From Hirschia sp964351655 (GTDB lineage Bacteria > Pseudomonadota > Alphaproteobacteria > Caulobacterales > Hyphomonadaceae): a stretch of 64,000 nucleotides of DNA. The stretch lies in the NCBI GenBank assembly GCA_964351655.1, contig CAYGPD010000009.1, positions 1 through 64,000 on the forward strand, in the 5' to 3' direction. The number at the start of each line of letters is the position of its first letter. Within the stretch, counting starts at the first letter, position 1. Positions 17,351-25,942 of the stretch are shown here, piece by piece. The notes beneath the pieces were generated by a model. The model was not told where the DNA came from. It did not search any database and saw nothing but the letters and a program-made list of their open reading frames with translations. A program made the translations under genes and the position numbers.

Positions 17351-18826
17351 TTAGACCTTTTCAAGACGTGCCATATAGAAAATATCAGAAGATATAAGGT
17401 CTTCCGGATTTTCAATATCAAATTTAGGCATACTTAAAAGGCCGCCATGCTCATCTATTGCATGTTCATATCCTGGCACTTCTTCAGGTGTGATAGGTTT
17501 GCTGATCCATTCACCAGATTCAACTGCTGTTTTGACAACATCGATGCCTTCAGCGGGAAGGGGTGTACACACACAATAGACCATTGTGCCGCCTGATTTA
17601 AGCATGCCGTGAGCAGCTTTTACCAATTTGATTTGGAGGTTAGAATAGCGATCCAGCCCACTATCATTGCGTCGCCAAGCGCCTTCTGGGTGACGACGAA
17701 GCGTGCCTAGAGCAGAGCAGGGCGCATCAAGTAACACAGCATCAAAAGGTTCAGCTGGTCGCCAATGGCGTGCATCTACAACATGAGTGGTAGCCTTCAA
17801 GCCTGTTCGTTCAAGGTTTTCACGGACACGTTCGATACGTTGTTCGGATAGATCAATCGCGGTGACGGTTGCGCCCTTGCTTGCAAGCTGCATTGTTTTA
17901 CCACCGGGTGCAGAGCACAGATCACCGATGGTTTTGCCTGATACGTCGCCAAATAATTGTGCTGGCAGGGTTGCAGCGACATCTTGCACCCACCATTCAC
18001 CTTCAACATAGCCTTCAAGTTCGGTGAGGCTGGTACCGGTTGGGAGGCGCACGGACCCAGTTGGGAGTGCGATTGCGTCTAGTTTTTTTGCCCAACCATC
18101 GGCATCAGATTTTACGGTGAGATCAATGCGTGGCTCTTGCAATTGCATTTGGGCTATATTCTGAGCCGTTTCATTACCAAGCGTTTCTGTAAAACGATTG
18201 GCGAGCCAATCTGGCCAGATACGGGTAAAAGGAAGATCTAGATATGCTTCAGGTTCGCGTCCTGCGCGACGTAAAATCGCATTAACAAGCCCACCCCCGC
18301 GTGACGCAGGTTTCCATTGGCGCGCAGCTTCAACAGTTGCATCAACGGCGGCATAAGACGGAGCGTTAAGGACCCATAGCTGAGCACAGCCAATGCGAAG
18401 CAATGAAAGAACCGCGGGGTCCATTTTTTCCAAAGGACGATCAAGATATGTTTCTAAAGCATCGTCTATCCGGCCAAAGGCGCGTAAGGCTGCGGAGGCG
18501 ATTGCGCGGGCAAACCCTCGGTCTGGTCCTTCTAGTGCATCAAAAAAAGTGGAAGCACCAAGTGCTTCATCCATATCAGCACCATCATAGACAATTCGCA
18601 TGATGATATCAGCTGCCGCACGCCGGCTTTGCCAGCCGTTTTGCGGAAGCTTGCCGTCTGTACGTTTTGTTGTGTTGTCCTGTGGGCGCGATTTGCCATT
18701 CTTGCCGGAACGTGATTTTCCAGCGCGGCTCGCGCGGTTGTTAGCGCCATTTTCAGCATTAGCACCTGAACGGCGATTAGGCCCGCGTGGTGAACGCGAG
18801 CCTTTATCTGAATTATTGTCGCTCAC
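17351..18826 (-). CDS. RsmB-family 16S rRNA (cytosine-C5) methyltransferase
   Basis: 491 residues. A 55-residue basic disordered N-terminus precedes a NusB-like RNA-binding domain and a Rossmann methyltransferase domain with GDLCSAPGGKTMQLA, VLLDAPCSALGT (about 370) and YCVCTPLPAEG (about 415), which supply the two catalytic cysteines. The motif VI segment is unusual in reading CTP where many relatives have CS. The GTG start abuts the TAG stop of htpX with no Shine-Dalgarno, so translation is probably coupled to htpX. Confidence 0.88.
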   Translation of the reverse strand: MSDNNSDKGSRSPRGPNRRSGANAENGANNRASRAGKSRSGKNGKSRPQDNTTKRTDGKLPQNGWQSRRAAADIIMRIVYDGADMDEALGASTFFDALEGPDRGFARAIASAALRAFGRIDDALETYLDRPLEKMDPAVLSLLRIGCAQLWVLNAPSYAAVDATVEAARQWKPASRGGGLVNAILRRAGREPEAYLDLPFTRIWPDWLANRFTETLGNETAQNIAQMQLQEPRIDLTVKSDADGWAKKLDAIALPTGSVRLPTGTSLTELEGYVEGEWWVQDVAATLPAQLFGDVSGKTIGDLCSAPGGKTMQLASKGATVTAIDLSEQRIERVRENLERTGLKATTHVVDARHWRPAEPFDAVLLDAPCSALGTLRRHPEGAWRRNDSGLDRYSNLQIKLVKAAHGMLKSGGTMVYCVCTPLPAEGIDVVKTAVESGEWISKPITPEEVPGYEHAIDEHGGLLSMPKFDIENPEDLISSDIFYMARLEKV

Positions 18827-19678
18827 CTAGTAATGCGATTCTGGCTTTGAGATTGACTGAGGCGTCAATGTTTCAGCCTGACGGCGCAAACGTGCGATAC
18901 GTTTTTCGGTTGCTGGGTGAGATGATCTGTTTGTGCGTTTAGAAGCGTGCAATGGGTCTACCACATAAATATGAGCTGTCGCAGGGTTCTTCTCAGCAAT
19001 TGGGTTGAGAAGAGATACGGTGTTACGCTCTATCTTTTCCAGAGCTGACGCAAGATCAAGTGGTTTTCCACAAATTTTAGCACCTTCTTTATCTGCGGCG
19101 TGTTCACGGGACTTAGACGCGAAGATAATTGCGATGGTTCTAGAAATGAATCTAGATGAGATTTTTTGTAGACCAATTGGCGCAAATATTATCCAAGTGA
19201 GGCGGTTTATGAGGCCAGAAACGGCCGAGGCAATCCCCATTGAAAGACTGTCGCCGCGACGAACGTGTGCAAGTTCGTGTGCGATCACAGCACGTGTTTC
19301 AACGCGATTAAGTGTCATCAGCAAACCGTTTGTAACTGCGATAGAGGCATGAAGCGCATCGCGGCCAACAGCAAATGCGTTTGGTTGGTGTGCATCCATG
19401 ATGAAGAGACGTGGGCAAATCATTCCTGCGCTGACTGAAAGCTCACGGCATTCTTTTACAAATGCGCGTACCATTGGAGATGGATGATTCTCGTCAACTT
19501 CATGGGCTTTGTGGATGCGGAGGACGAGCTTGTCTGCTTTCCAGAAAATCACAATGTGGAAAAGAAGCGCGACAGCTGTACCAATAATTGCGCCTTGTGT
19601 GCCATAAATAGCCCAGCCAATACCCGCGAAAATCGCGTGAATGAAGGACATGAATAAAGTTGCGCGCAGATAGCTCAC
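18827..19678 (-). CDS. htpX: HtpX-like membrane zinc metalloprotease
   Basis: 283 residues. It is an inner-membrane M48 protease that degrades damaged membrane proteins under stress. Two N-terminal hydrophobic helices (about 7-26 and 28-47), the zinc motif HELAH (134-138) and the downstream acidic ligand region SREHAADKEGA are present. The start is GTG. It is directly followed by rsmB. The last 50 residues (KRTNRSSHPATEKRIARL) match the usual HtpX tail. Confidence 0.9.
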   Translation of the reverse strand: MSYLRATLFMSFIHAIFAGIGWAIYGTQGAIIGTAVALLFHIVIFWKADKLVLRIHKAHEVDENHPSPMVRAFVKECRELSVSAGMICPRLFIMDAHQPNAFAVGRDALHASIAVTNGLLMTLNRVETRAVIAHELAHVRRGDSLSMGIASAVSGLINRLTWIIFAPIGLQKISSRFISRTIAIIFASKSREHAADKEGAKICGKPLDLASALEKIERNTVSLLNPIAEKNPATAHIYVVDPLHASKRTNRSSHPATEKRIARLRRQAETLTPQSISKPESHY

Positions 19679-19825
19679 GGATCAGCTCCCGGGTGATCAA
19701 GTTGCGGTTAAACGCAGCTTTGGGTTTAATTTGATTGGTCCTGTTAAGTTGTCACTCATGAAGGTTAATGAATTCCAACTATAAAAAGGGCTGGACTAAA
19801 TAAATTTAAAAATTATCTAGGTTTC

Positions 19826-20089
19826 ATGACAGAAAAAATTGAAAATCCTCAGATAGAGCCAAATTCAGCAGAATTGGGCCCGTCAAATGCAGATATTCCA
19901 GGCGCTGCATCAGGCAAAGTGTTATCAGACGCTGCCAAGCGTGCTTTGTTAGAAGCAGCTGAGCGCAGAGAGGCTGAAATCGCTGCAGATGCGCTTAAAA
20001 AGAGCGTTGAGGAGTGGAATGGGCCGCAGGGTGAGGAGCCGACTCGCTTTGGAGATTGGGAACGTAAAGGGATTACTTACGATTTCTAA
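19826..20089 (+). CDS. SDHAF4 (DUF1674) succinate dehydrogenase assembly factor
   Basis: 87 residues. The C-terminal signature GEEPTRFGDWERKGITYDF is diagnostic of the DUF1674/SDHAF4 family, which assists flavination or assembly of the SdhA subunit. The N-terminal half is acidic, Ala-rich and probably disordered. It is divergent from htpX, an arrangement common in alphaproteobacteria. Confidence 0.9.
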   Translation: MTEKIENPQIEPNSAELGPSNADIPGAASGKVLSDAAKRALLEAAERREAEIAADALKKSVEEWNGPQGEEPTRFGDWERKGITYDF

Positions 20090-20195
20090 TCGACTTTTAT
20101 GATTATCGAATTTAAGGCATCCAAATTACAGGTGAATTGACAGAAAATCACTCGCCCGATTAGCGCGAATGATTGCATCAATTTGCAGTTATGAG

Positions 20196-20210
20196 TTAAC
20201 CTCCCATTAA
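20196..20210. promoter_or_regulatory. CtrA-type site TTAA-N7-TTAA
   Basis: TTAACCTCCCATTAA matches the CtrA consensus exactly and lies 26 bases upstream of the ATG of the next gene, where it could overlap the core promoter. Confidence 0.5.
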
Positions 20211-20235
20211 GAGTTGTAAATTTTTGGGTGTTGAT

Positions 20236-20868
20236 ATGGTTAAGTCGCTGGCGGGTTCAGGTATTGTAGTTGCACTAGCTATGAGTGGTTTCGGGCTTTA
20301 CGCTTTTGCGGATGGTACGAATGCGCCGACTGTGTATACGCCAAAGCCTAATCCCTTGAATGTACAGAATTATTCAAACCAGACCGCGCCGGTAGTTCAT
20401 TATTCAAACCCGAGTGCTGCAGGCACTAAGATTTACTCGTCGTCTTGTGGACACGCTGACACTGAAGTGTGTTCAGGCCAATTTGTGTCGACTGGGCGGG
20501 TTGTATTGGCAGGTGAAATGCCAGCCTACACGCAATCTGTTGAGCCTATTTATCATGCGGCAGGTACTTATCAGGGAAGTGTGGCACCGATGCCATCTCA
20601 ACCGATTATAACACAAAAACATGTTTCTAATCATCACAGTAACTGCAATTGTGGCGGGCATCATAGTCATGGCTCTCAACAGATCCAGATGGATGGAAAC
20701 ATGACTGGCGGCGTAGGTGCTGGTGTATCTAGTAATTGGAGCGGTGGCCGCGGTGGGTTTTTAAGTGTGCAATACCCAATGGTGCGTTCTGGCGCGTCCG
20801 TTATGTATTCTGGTCACTCAACTTACACACCGCGTTACCGTGGATATGTGGTGCGTAAACGTCGATAA
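20236..20868 (+). CDS. Secreted hypothetical protein, Gly/Ser/His-rich
   Basis: 210 residues from the ATG at 20236 (an upstream TTG is ignored). An N-terminal signal peptide (MVKSLAGSGIVVALAMSGFGLYAFA) leads a low-complexity mature part rich in Asn, Ser, Tyr and Gly, with a His/Cys cluster (HHSNCNCGGHHSHG, about 133-146) that could bind metal, and a basic end (RYRGYVVRKRR). There is also an SCGHADTEVC pair of cysteines. No family is recognised. A CtrA-type site just upstream suggests cell-cycle expression. Confidence 0.6.
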   Translation: MVKSLAGSGIVVALAMSGFGLYAFADGTNAPTVYTPKPNPLNVQNYSNQTAPVVHYSNPSAAGTKIYSSSCGHADTEVCSGQFVSTGRVVLAGEMPAYTQSVEPIYHAAGTYQGSVAPMPSQPIITQKHVSNHHSNCNCGGHHSHGSQQIQMDGNMTGGVGAGVSSNWSGGRGGFLSVQYPMVRSGASVMYSGHSTYTPRYRGYVVRKRR

Positions 20869-20931
20869 AATAGCGGTGCGCTATGTAGCTGATATGGGCG
20901 TACTGGGTGTCAGCTTGTGCTCTGCTATGCT

Positions 20932-21735
20932 CTAGAGTTGGCTGTGGCGTACGCTTAGTAGCCGCATGGAGAGCGTCTCCGGTAGGAGTTTGTTCAAGAT
21001 GTATAGGGTCTGGTTGAAAAGCCCCGGAACATATACTGGATTTTGCCGCTGACCGGCTTTGAATGTTGCTCGCGCAACTTGTTCTGATGTTTGCCACATA
21101 TATTTGGGAAAGTTAGATAGCCTATCGCGTTGTCCGTTGACGTCGTGAAATTCTGAATAGGTCAAACCCGGACATACCGCGACGATATTTAAGCCATACT
21201 TTTTATTTTCTTGATGTAGAGATTGAGAAAACTTTATTAGCGCTGCTTTGGTCGCAGCGTATAAAGTATGACCGCGACCACCGGGTGCATATCCCGCCAT
21301 TGAGGCCATGTTGATGATACTACCTTTGCCTCGCTTTCGCATTGCGGGGAGGAGCTTGTGGGTCAATTCACATGGTGCTTCTAGCATTAAGCGAAGATAG
21401 TTGGCTTGTTGTGACCACTTTGTATTGGTGAATTCAGGAGCAAGGCCAAATCCGGCATTGTTGATGAGCACATCTACGTCGAGATTGAGGCTCTCCAGAT
21501 TCTCGATAATAGAGTCTACGGCTTGTAGCTTGGAGAGGTCGGCTACAAACGTCATTGCCGTGATATTGTATTTGGCTTCAAGTTCAGTTGCGAGGGCTTT
21601 TAAGCGATCTTCTCTGCGAGCAATGAGGAAGACATTGTATTGATTTTCTGCATAGATATGGGCAAGCGCTGCACCAATTCCTGCTGAAGCTCCCGTAATT
21701 AAGGCTAAAGGGCGGTGCTCTGCTGCAGAAGACAT
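20932..21735 (-). CDS. Short-chain dehydrogenase/reductase
   Basis: 267 residues. A classical SDR: NAD(P) motif TGASAGIG (14-21), NNAG, and the catalytic Ser with YAATK. It resembles the DltE-like/YqjQ group acting on fatty-acid-like or ketone substrates, but the substrate cannot be read. The Arg-Arg after the second strand (LIARREDRL) suggests NADPH. The last 40 residues (VYVPGLFNQTLYILNKLLPETLSM) are hydrophobic, as in membrane-associated SDRs. Confidence 0.88.
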   Translation of the reverse strand: MSSAAEHRPLALITGASAGIGAALAHIYAENQYNVFLIARREDRLKALATELEAKYNITAMTFVADLSKLQAVDSIIENLESLNLDVDVLINNAGFGLAPEFTNTKWSQQANYLRLMLEAPCELTHKLLPAMRKRGKGSIINMASMAGYAPGGRGHTLYAATKAALIKFSQSLHQENKKYGLNIVAVCPGLTYSEFHDVNGQRDRLSNFPKYMWQTSEQVARATFKAGQRQNPVYVPGLFNQTLYILNKLLPETLSMRLLSVRHSQL

Positions 21736-21805
21736 TTGGATTCCTGTGGTTTCGTCATATTAGATGCTTACGAAAAGAAATCATTTTCGACAGCGAAGGG
21801 CAGAT

Positions 21806-21961
21806 ATGTACATGAAATATCTAAAGATAATAGGGCTAATCGTCGGTACGATAGCAATCGCATATGTATTGGCGTGGGTTGTACAAGAAGACAAAAGCAA
21901 ACCACCTAGTTTTCAAGCTGTCGGATCTGATGGTGATGGAAAGCCGCCTGGAAAACACTAG
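21806..21961 (+). CDS. Small single-span membrane protein
   Basis: 51 residues from the ATG at 21806 with AAGGGCAG upstream; a longer in-frame ATG at 21764 is possible. One hydrophobic helix (IIGLIVGTIAIAYVLAWVV) is followed by a polar Pro/Gly/Lys tail. No family is recognised. It is divergent from the SDR gene. Confidence 0.45.
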   Translation: MYMKYLKIIGLIVGTIAIAYVLAWVVQEDKSKPPSFQAVGSDGDGKPPGKH

Positions 21962-22099
21962 TTTCGTGTAGGTGCGGGAAGGGCGGCGACACGATTGCAG
22001 TTTCGCCTGTTAACTAAAGTTGTCCCCCCGTATAAGGTGCTGGTATATATTCTTTGCGTTGATGATGTTGTGTATCGTTTTTAAGGGTGGGAGTTCACC

Positions 22100-22501
22100 A
22101 TGGAACAGATTTTGGAAATGCTGAATAAAGTATTCGGTGAAGGCGGGGATCTTGCTGGAATCGCATCTGCTGCTGGGCTTGGTGGCGGCGCGACGAGTGC
22201 GGCGGCTGTGGTGGCTTTTCGCGGCATGGTGATGAAATTCATCGTGCGTATTGTTACAACAGCTGCTTTTACAGGTGTTGGATTCCTTGTGCTGTTGAAT
22301 CAGCTGGGCTTTGAAATCGTTCCTAAGGAAGATATTCAAGTTTCTTCGTCGCGGTTTGCGCCTTCCGGCTTGAGTTCTGAATGGGTAGGGCCAGAAAGTA
22401 TGACTGCGCAATTTGAGAACCGCATTAATAAAGCGGAACGTGAAGGAAAACGTGTTGTTGTGTTAGGGCGACGCAACAAGGAAGATAAAGAAAACTCATA
22501 G
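22100..22501 (+). CDS. Hypothetical membrane protein
   Basis: 133 residues, family not recognised. An N-terminal amphipathic helix (MEQILEMLNKVFGEGG) is followed by a Gly/Ala-rich stretch and a hydrophobic region (about 45-70: MKFIVRIVTTAAFTGVGFLVLL), then a charged C-terminus ending in basic and acidic clusters. GGTGGGAG lies upstream of the ATG. It stands alone, convergent with the LysE gene. Confidence 0.55.
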   Translation: MEQILEMLNKVFGEGGDLAGIASAAGLGGGATSAAAVVAFRGMVMKFIVRIVTTAAFTGVGFLVLLNQLGFEIVPKEDIQVSSSRFAPSGLSSEWVGPESMTAQFENRINKAEREGKRVVVLGRRNKEDKENS

Positions 22502-22527
22502 CCAATAGGTGGCCATTGGGATGAAGC

Positions 22528-23145
22528 CTAATGGCCAAACCAAGCTGGATAGAGGGATGCAATCAACAAAATCGCAGCTGTGATGTTGAATGTGCGGGTC
22601 TTGCTGGGACTATTGAGAAATTGGCTGATCTTTGTGCCTGCAAAAGTCCAGATTGCGATACAAGGAAGGTTCACTATCAGGAATACGGTGCAGATAATTA
22701 GAACACCCAAGGATGGATTATCTTTCAACGTGTACGCAGCAATCGCCGTTGTGCCCATCGTCCAAGCTTTGGGGTTTACCCATTGAAAAGCGGCTGCCTG
22801 CAAGAATGTGAAAGGCTTTGCGTTGGTCCCGTCACGCTCGTTCTCATGGTTGTTTTTTAGAGGAGCGGCGTTGGCAATCTTCCATGCAAGATAAAGCAAG
22901 TATAGCGAGCTAATAACTTTTAGAGCGGTGAAGGATGCAGGGAAAAGTTCAAAGACTTTTACAAGCCCGATGCCAACTAAAAACAGCATAAATACAAAGC
23001 CTAGCGCGACACCAAGCATATGTGGAATGGTCCGTTGAAATCCAAAATTAGCACCAGATGCCATCAGCATAAGGTTGTTTGGACCAGGAGTTATCGAGGA
23101 CACGATACCAAAAGCGATAAGTGCCAGAGCAAGTTGATATGTCAT
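22528..23145 (-). CDS. LysE/RhtB family exporter (second copy)
   Basis: 205 residues from the ATG at 23143-23145, which gives the family start MTYQLALALIAFGIVSSITPGPNNLMLMASG. Six hydrophobic helices are visible. It would export an amino acid or homoserine-like metabolite; the NNLM variant after TPGP is that of the YahN/RhtB-like branch. It is only distantly like the other LysE gene at 5.6-6.2 kb. Confidence 0.87.
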   Translation of the reverse strand: MTYQLALALIAFGIVSSITPGPNNLMLMASGANFGFQRTIPHMLGVALGFVFMLFLVGIGLVKVFELFPASFTALKVISSLYLLYLAWKIANAAPLKNNHENERDGTNAKPFTFLQAAAFQWVNPKAWTMGTTAIAAYTLKDNPSLGVLIICTVFLIVNLPCIAIWTFAGTKISQFLNSPSKTRTFNITAAILLIASLYPAWFGH

Positions 23146-23222
23146 AACGTGCTTTTGCTGATGGAGGAAAATCAAAGGCGAATAAGGAATTGAATCGCTT
23201 TCGCCTTTGATTGCAAGTTGAT

Positions 23223-25154
23223 TTATTCAGCGGGTGCTGTGTGCGTGAGCGCTACGCCCAGAAAGTCAATAATCGCTTCCGGGCTTTCAATGCCTGAGGC
23301 TTTTGCTGCTTCTATGGAAGCTTTGTTGATAGTCTTTTCTGGTTTAACAGAGAACTCTATTTCTCCACCCTTTTGGACAAAATCAGCTGCAAGATTTGCC
23401 CATGTTACTGCTTGTGGATAGTGTTCTTTTCCCGCCATTCCGCCCATACGGATCATGCTTGATGCCATAAGGCGTAGATTAGGAGCATCGGTGCTTTGCA
23501 GCATTGCCATTTGGCCTGCTTCTTCTTCAGGTATGAGTTTGGCAATATCAATAACAAGGCCGAAAATCTTATCTAACCCTACACCATAGTCTGAAATGGC
23601 GTAATGAGCTTGATTTAGACCTCCGTGTTGTTGAAGAATTTCTGAAATTTTATCGCCGTCAAACCCTTCTTCTGAATTATGGGCTGCTTCATACGATGCA
23701 AAGTCACCGATAAAGCCATCGAACTCGAAGTCAAAACCTAGTAGATCTATGAAGTCGTAGTCCAAGTTGATGTTGAATTTTCCAGTTTCAGGGTTCCAAT
23801 CATAGCCAAAATCACCTGCAAATCCGATATTTTCTAGGTCGTTCTCGTTTAATACTCGACCAATACCTTCGACGAATGTGTTCATTTCATCTATGTCTGA
23901 TGCATCCATATCGTCTTTTTCATACGAACTCATTATATCGGTAAAGACGTTTATAAGCGCAGACATATTGTAGTTAGTGTCGGGTGAGTTAAACGTCATC
24001 TTTGTTGGGATGAGCCAATGGAAATTGCTCATATCCGCATCAAAGCTTTTGCTCTCGCTTACAATGTCTTCGCCCATGCGGCTAACCATATCTTCGCCAT
24101 GCCATTTTCCTAGACTGAGAAGATTTGTAGCACTCGTCGGGGGGAGTTCTCGATTTGCAAGGTGTGTAAAGAGGTTTGCAAAATCAAAATCACGTATTGT
24201 TAGCAGGCCTGTTGTTCCACCTTGGTCGATGTTGAGAGGGGGTGTATCTGCATTTGTGATCATGGATTGAGACATCTGCATGTCTACATCTTTATAGGCG
24301 ATAAAGGCTGTATTACCTTTGTCGTAGCCCAGCATTCCGACAAGCGGCATGTTGATGGACATGTCTATATTCTGGGAGACTTTTTCATCAGTTCCCATTG
24401 CTTGGTGCATAATGAAACTGCCTTTAATGTCCGTTGAAAGGAGGGCGTCAACATTGAGAGCTTGAGACCAGCGCGCATAGGCCGCTACGACATCCCAAAT
24501 CTGGGTTTCGTTCTCGCTTTCTGATTCTCTTGGAGCTGTCGCATCGATAAGGCCGTTCCAATGGAGACCATCTAGGGTGATGCGCCCATAGGAAAAGTCG
24601 TATTTTTCGATATCGAGATCTGTAGTGAGTTGAGTTTGCAGGTCTTCAATATCGCCATCGTCACCTGCCATATCTGAAATTGTGTCTATTGTGAGCTTGT
24701 TGGTGTGATTAGAGAAGTCTTCCATCCACTCTTTAAAGCCAAAATAGGTGACGTTTGTAAGGTCGATACGGTCTGCGATTTTTGTAGGAGTATTGCGACT
24801 TAAATTGGAAAGCGTGTTGGGGTTCATTCCCCATATTTTTGCGGTTTCCGCTTGTAGCCCAATGTCGGGGTAAGATTTAAGTGCGATTTTCACATTGTGA
24901 GCTATTTGGCCTTTGCTTTCAGGGCTTAAGCTTTCATAGCTTACCACAAACAAGCTGTTTTCTTGTGTGGTAATTGCTTCCCAGAGTGCAGTATCTGCAA
25001 GGTTGGACTTAGGAGAGTAGTCATGCATCTTTTCCAAGAAGGAGATAGAAGATGTATCTGATTTTAAAGCTGTTTCAAACGAATCTGGCGAATTTGTTCC
25101 GCACCCGACAAGCGCAATTGCGCTGATAAATGCGATCGATGAAAAGCGTCTCAT
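23223..25154 (-). CDS. Large acidic lipoprotein of unknown function
   Basis: 643 residues from the ATG at 25152-25154 (MRRFSSIAF). The lipobox ALVGC gives a lipid-anchored, probably periplasmic protein. The mature part is strongly acidic and Asp/Asn/Met-rich, with repeated beta-type segments such as YDFSYGRITLDGLHWNG and FNINLDYDFIDLLGFDFEF. No enzyme motif is seen. The overall look is of an elongated substrate- or lipid-binding beta structure, but that is a guess. It lies 200 bases downstream of the NiSOD gene on the same strand. Confidence 0.65.
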   Translation of the reverse strand: MRRFSSIAFISAIALVGCGTNSPDSFETALKSDTSSISFLEKMHDYSPKSNLADTALWEAITTQENSLFVVSYESLSPESKGQIAHNVKIALKSYPDIGLQAETAKIWGMNPNTLSNLSRNTPTKIADRIDLTNVTYFGFKEWMEDFSNHTNKLTIDTISDMAGDDGDIEDLQTQLTTDLDIEKYDFSYGRITLDGLHWNGLIDATAPRESESENETQIWDVVAAYARWSQALNVDALLSTDIKGSFIMHQAMGTDEKVSQNIDMSINMPLVGMLGYDKGNTAFIAYKDVDMQMSQSMITNADTPPLNIDQGGTTGLLTIRDFDFANLFTHLANRELPPTSATNLLSLGKWHGEDMVSRMGEDIVSESKSFDADMSNFHWLIPTKMTFNSPDTNYNMSALINVFTDIMSSYEKDDMDASDIDEMNTFVEGIGRVLNENDLENIGFAGDFGYDWNPETGKFNINLDYDFIDLLGFDFEFDGFIGDFASYEAAHNSEEGFDGDKISEILQQHGGLNQAHYAISDYGVGLDKIFGLVIDIAKLIPEEEAGQMAMLQSTDAPNLRLMASSMIRMGGMAGKEHYPQAVTWANLAADFVQKGGEIEFSVKPEKTINKASIEAAKASGIESPEAIIDFLGVALTHTAPAE

Positions 25155-25354
25155 AATTGTCCCCTCTGAGCAGAATAGGGACAAGTTAGCCCAGACATGC
25201 GCAACAATCTATGGTGAAGCGGTGGGGGAATAATTTTTTTCTGACGCGATGAAGTTGCTGGTCTGCTAGCATCGTGGTGAGGCGCAGATATGCGTATGCA
25301 AAGAGGGTGCAGGCAGCGCGTGTGCCGCCTGCGCGCCTCATTGTGTTTATGTGC

Positions 25355-25831
25355 TTAGTGCTTGTGGCCGTGTAGGGCAAAATAGTGCTCACGGTAAGCT
25401 GTTATAGCGGCTTGCAGGGCGTCTGCATTGGCTTGATCGGAGGTTTGCTTGGTTTTCATCGCAGCCACGATAATTTCGTGTGCCAATTTTAGAGAGGTTG
25501 CGTAGCTTTCAATATCTTTAGCTTTTGCATCTGCGGCTGGCACTTTGATACGCTGCGCTAGAAAATAGACGGCCATTGCATCTTGGATTTTTTGCGCATG
25601 GTTTTCTTTGTTCGTGACCCAGCGTGCTGTGTCGTGCATGGATTGAGATTCAGCGATACCTTCGATAGAGCGTTTGATGGTTTTTACATCCAAGTCTAAT
25701 TCGTCAAACTTGGCTTCATCATCGTAAATACCACATGGAATTTCACAGTGCGCGAAGGCTGGGGCAGTGATGCTAAAGCTGGCTGCGCTAAGGGCAAGGG
25801 CGGTGAAAAGTGTGCGGGTTGATTGTCTCAT
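25355..25831 (-). CDS. sodN: Nickel superoxide dismutase with Sec-type signal peptide
   Basis: 158 residues. The nickel hook HCEIPCGIYD (His28, Cys29, Pro32, Cys33, Tyr36 as encoded; positions 1, 2, 5, 6 and 9 of the mature enzyme) is exactly the NiSOD active-site loop, and the rest is the four-helix bundle. Known NiSODs carry a short pro-sequence cut by the peptidase SodX to free the His. Here the 27 residues before the hook look like a cleavable signal peptide (hydrophobic core, then APAFA), so signal peptidase cleavage would itself expose His1. No sodX is adjacent. It should protect the periplasm from superoxide. Confidence 0.9.
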   Translation of the reverse strand: MRQSTRTLFTALALSAASFSITAPAFAHCEIPCGIYDDEAKFDELDLDVKTIKRSIEGIAESQSMHDTARWVTNKENHAQKIQDAMAVYFLAQRIKVPAADAKAKDIESYATSLKLAHEIIVAAMKTKQTSDQANADALQAAITAYREHYFALHGHKH

Positions 25832-25888
25832 AGAATGCCTCCGAATAAAAATGGGGTGCGAGGAAATATCTATGCAATGTCACACGAA

Positions 25889-25903
25889 TGAGAGACATTC
25901 TCA
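25889..25903. promoter_or_regulatory. Fur/Nur-like inverted repeat upstream of sodN
   Basis: TGAGAGACATTCTCA has 5-bp arms around a 5-base centre and lies 58 bases before the sodN start. It resembles operators of Fur-family metal regulators (Fur, Nur). The match is partial, so only a candidate. Confidence 0.35.
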
Positions 25904-25942
25904 ACTCAATTGCATGTGATAAGTTTAATATGAAATATCGAC

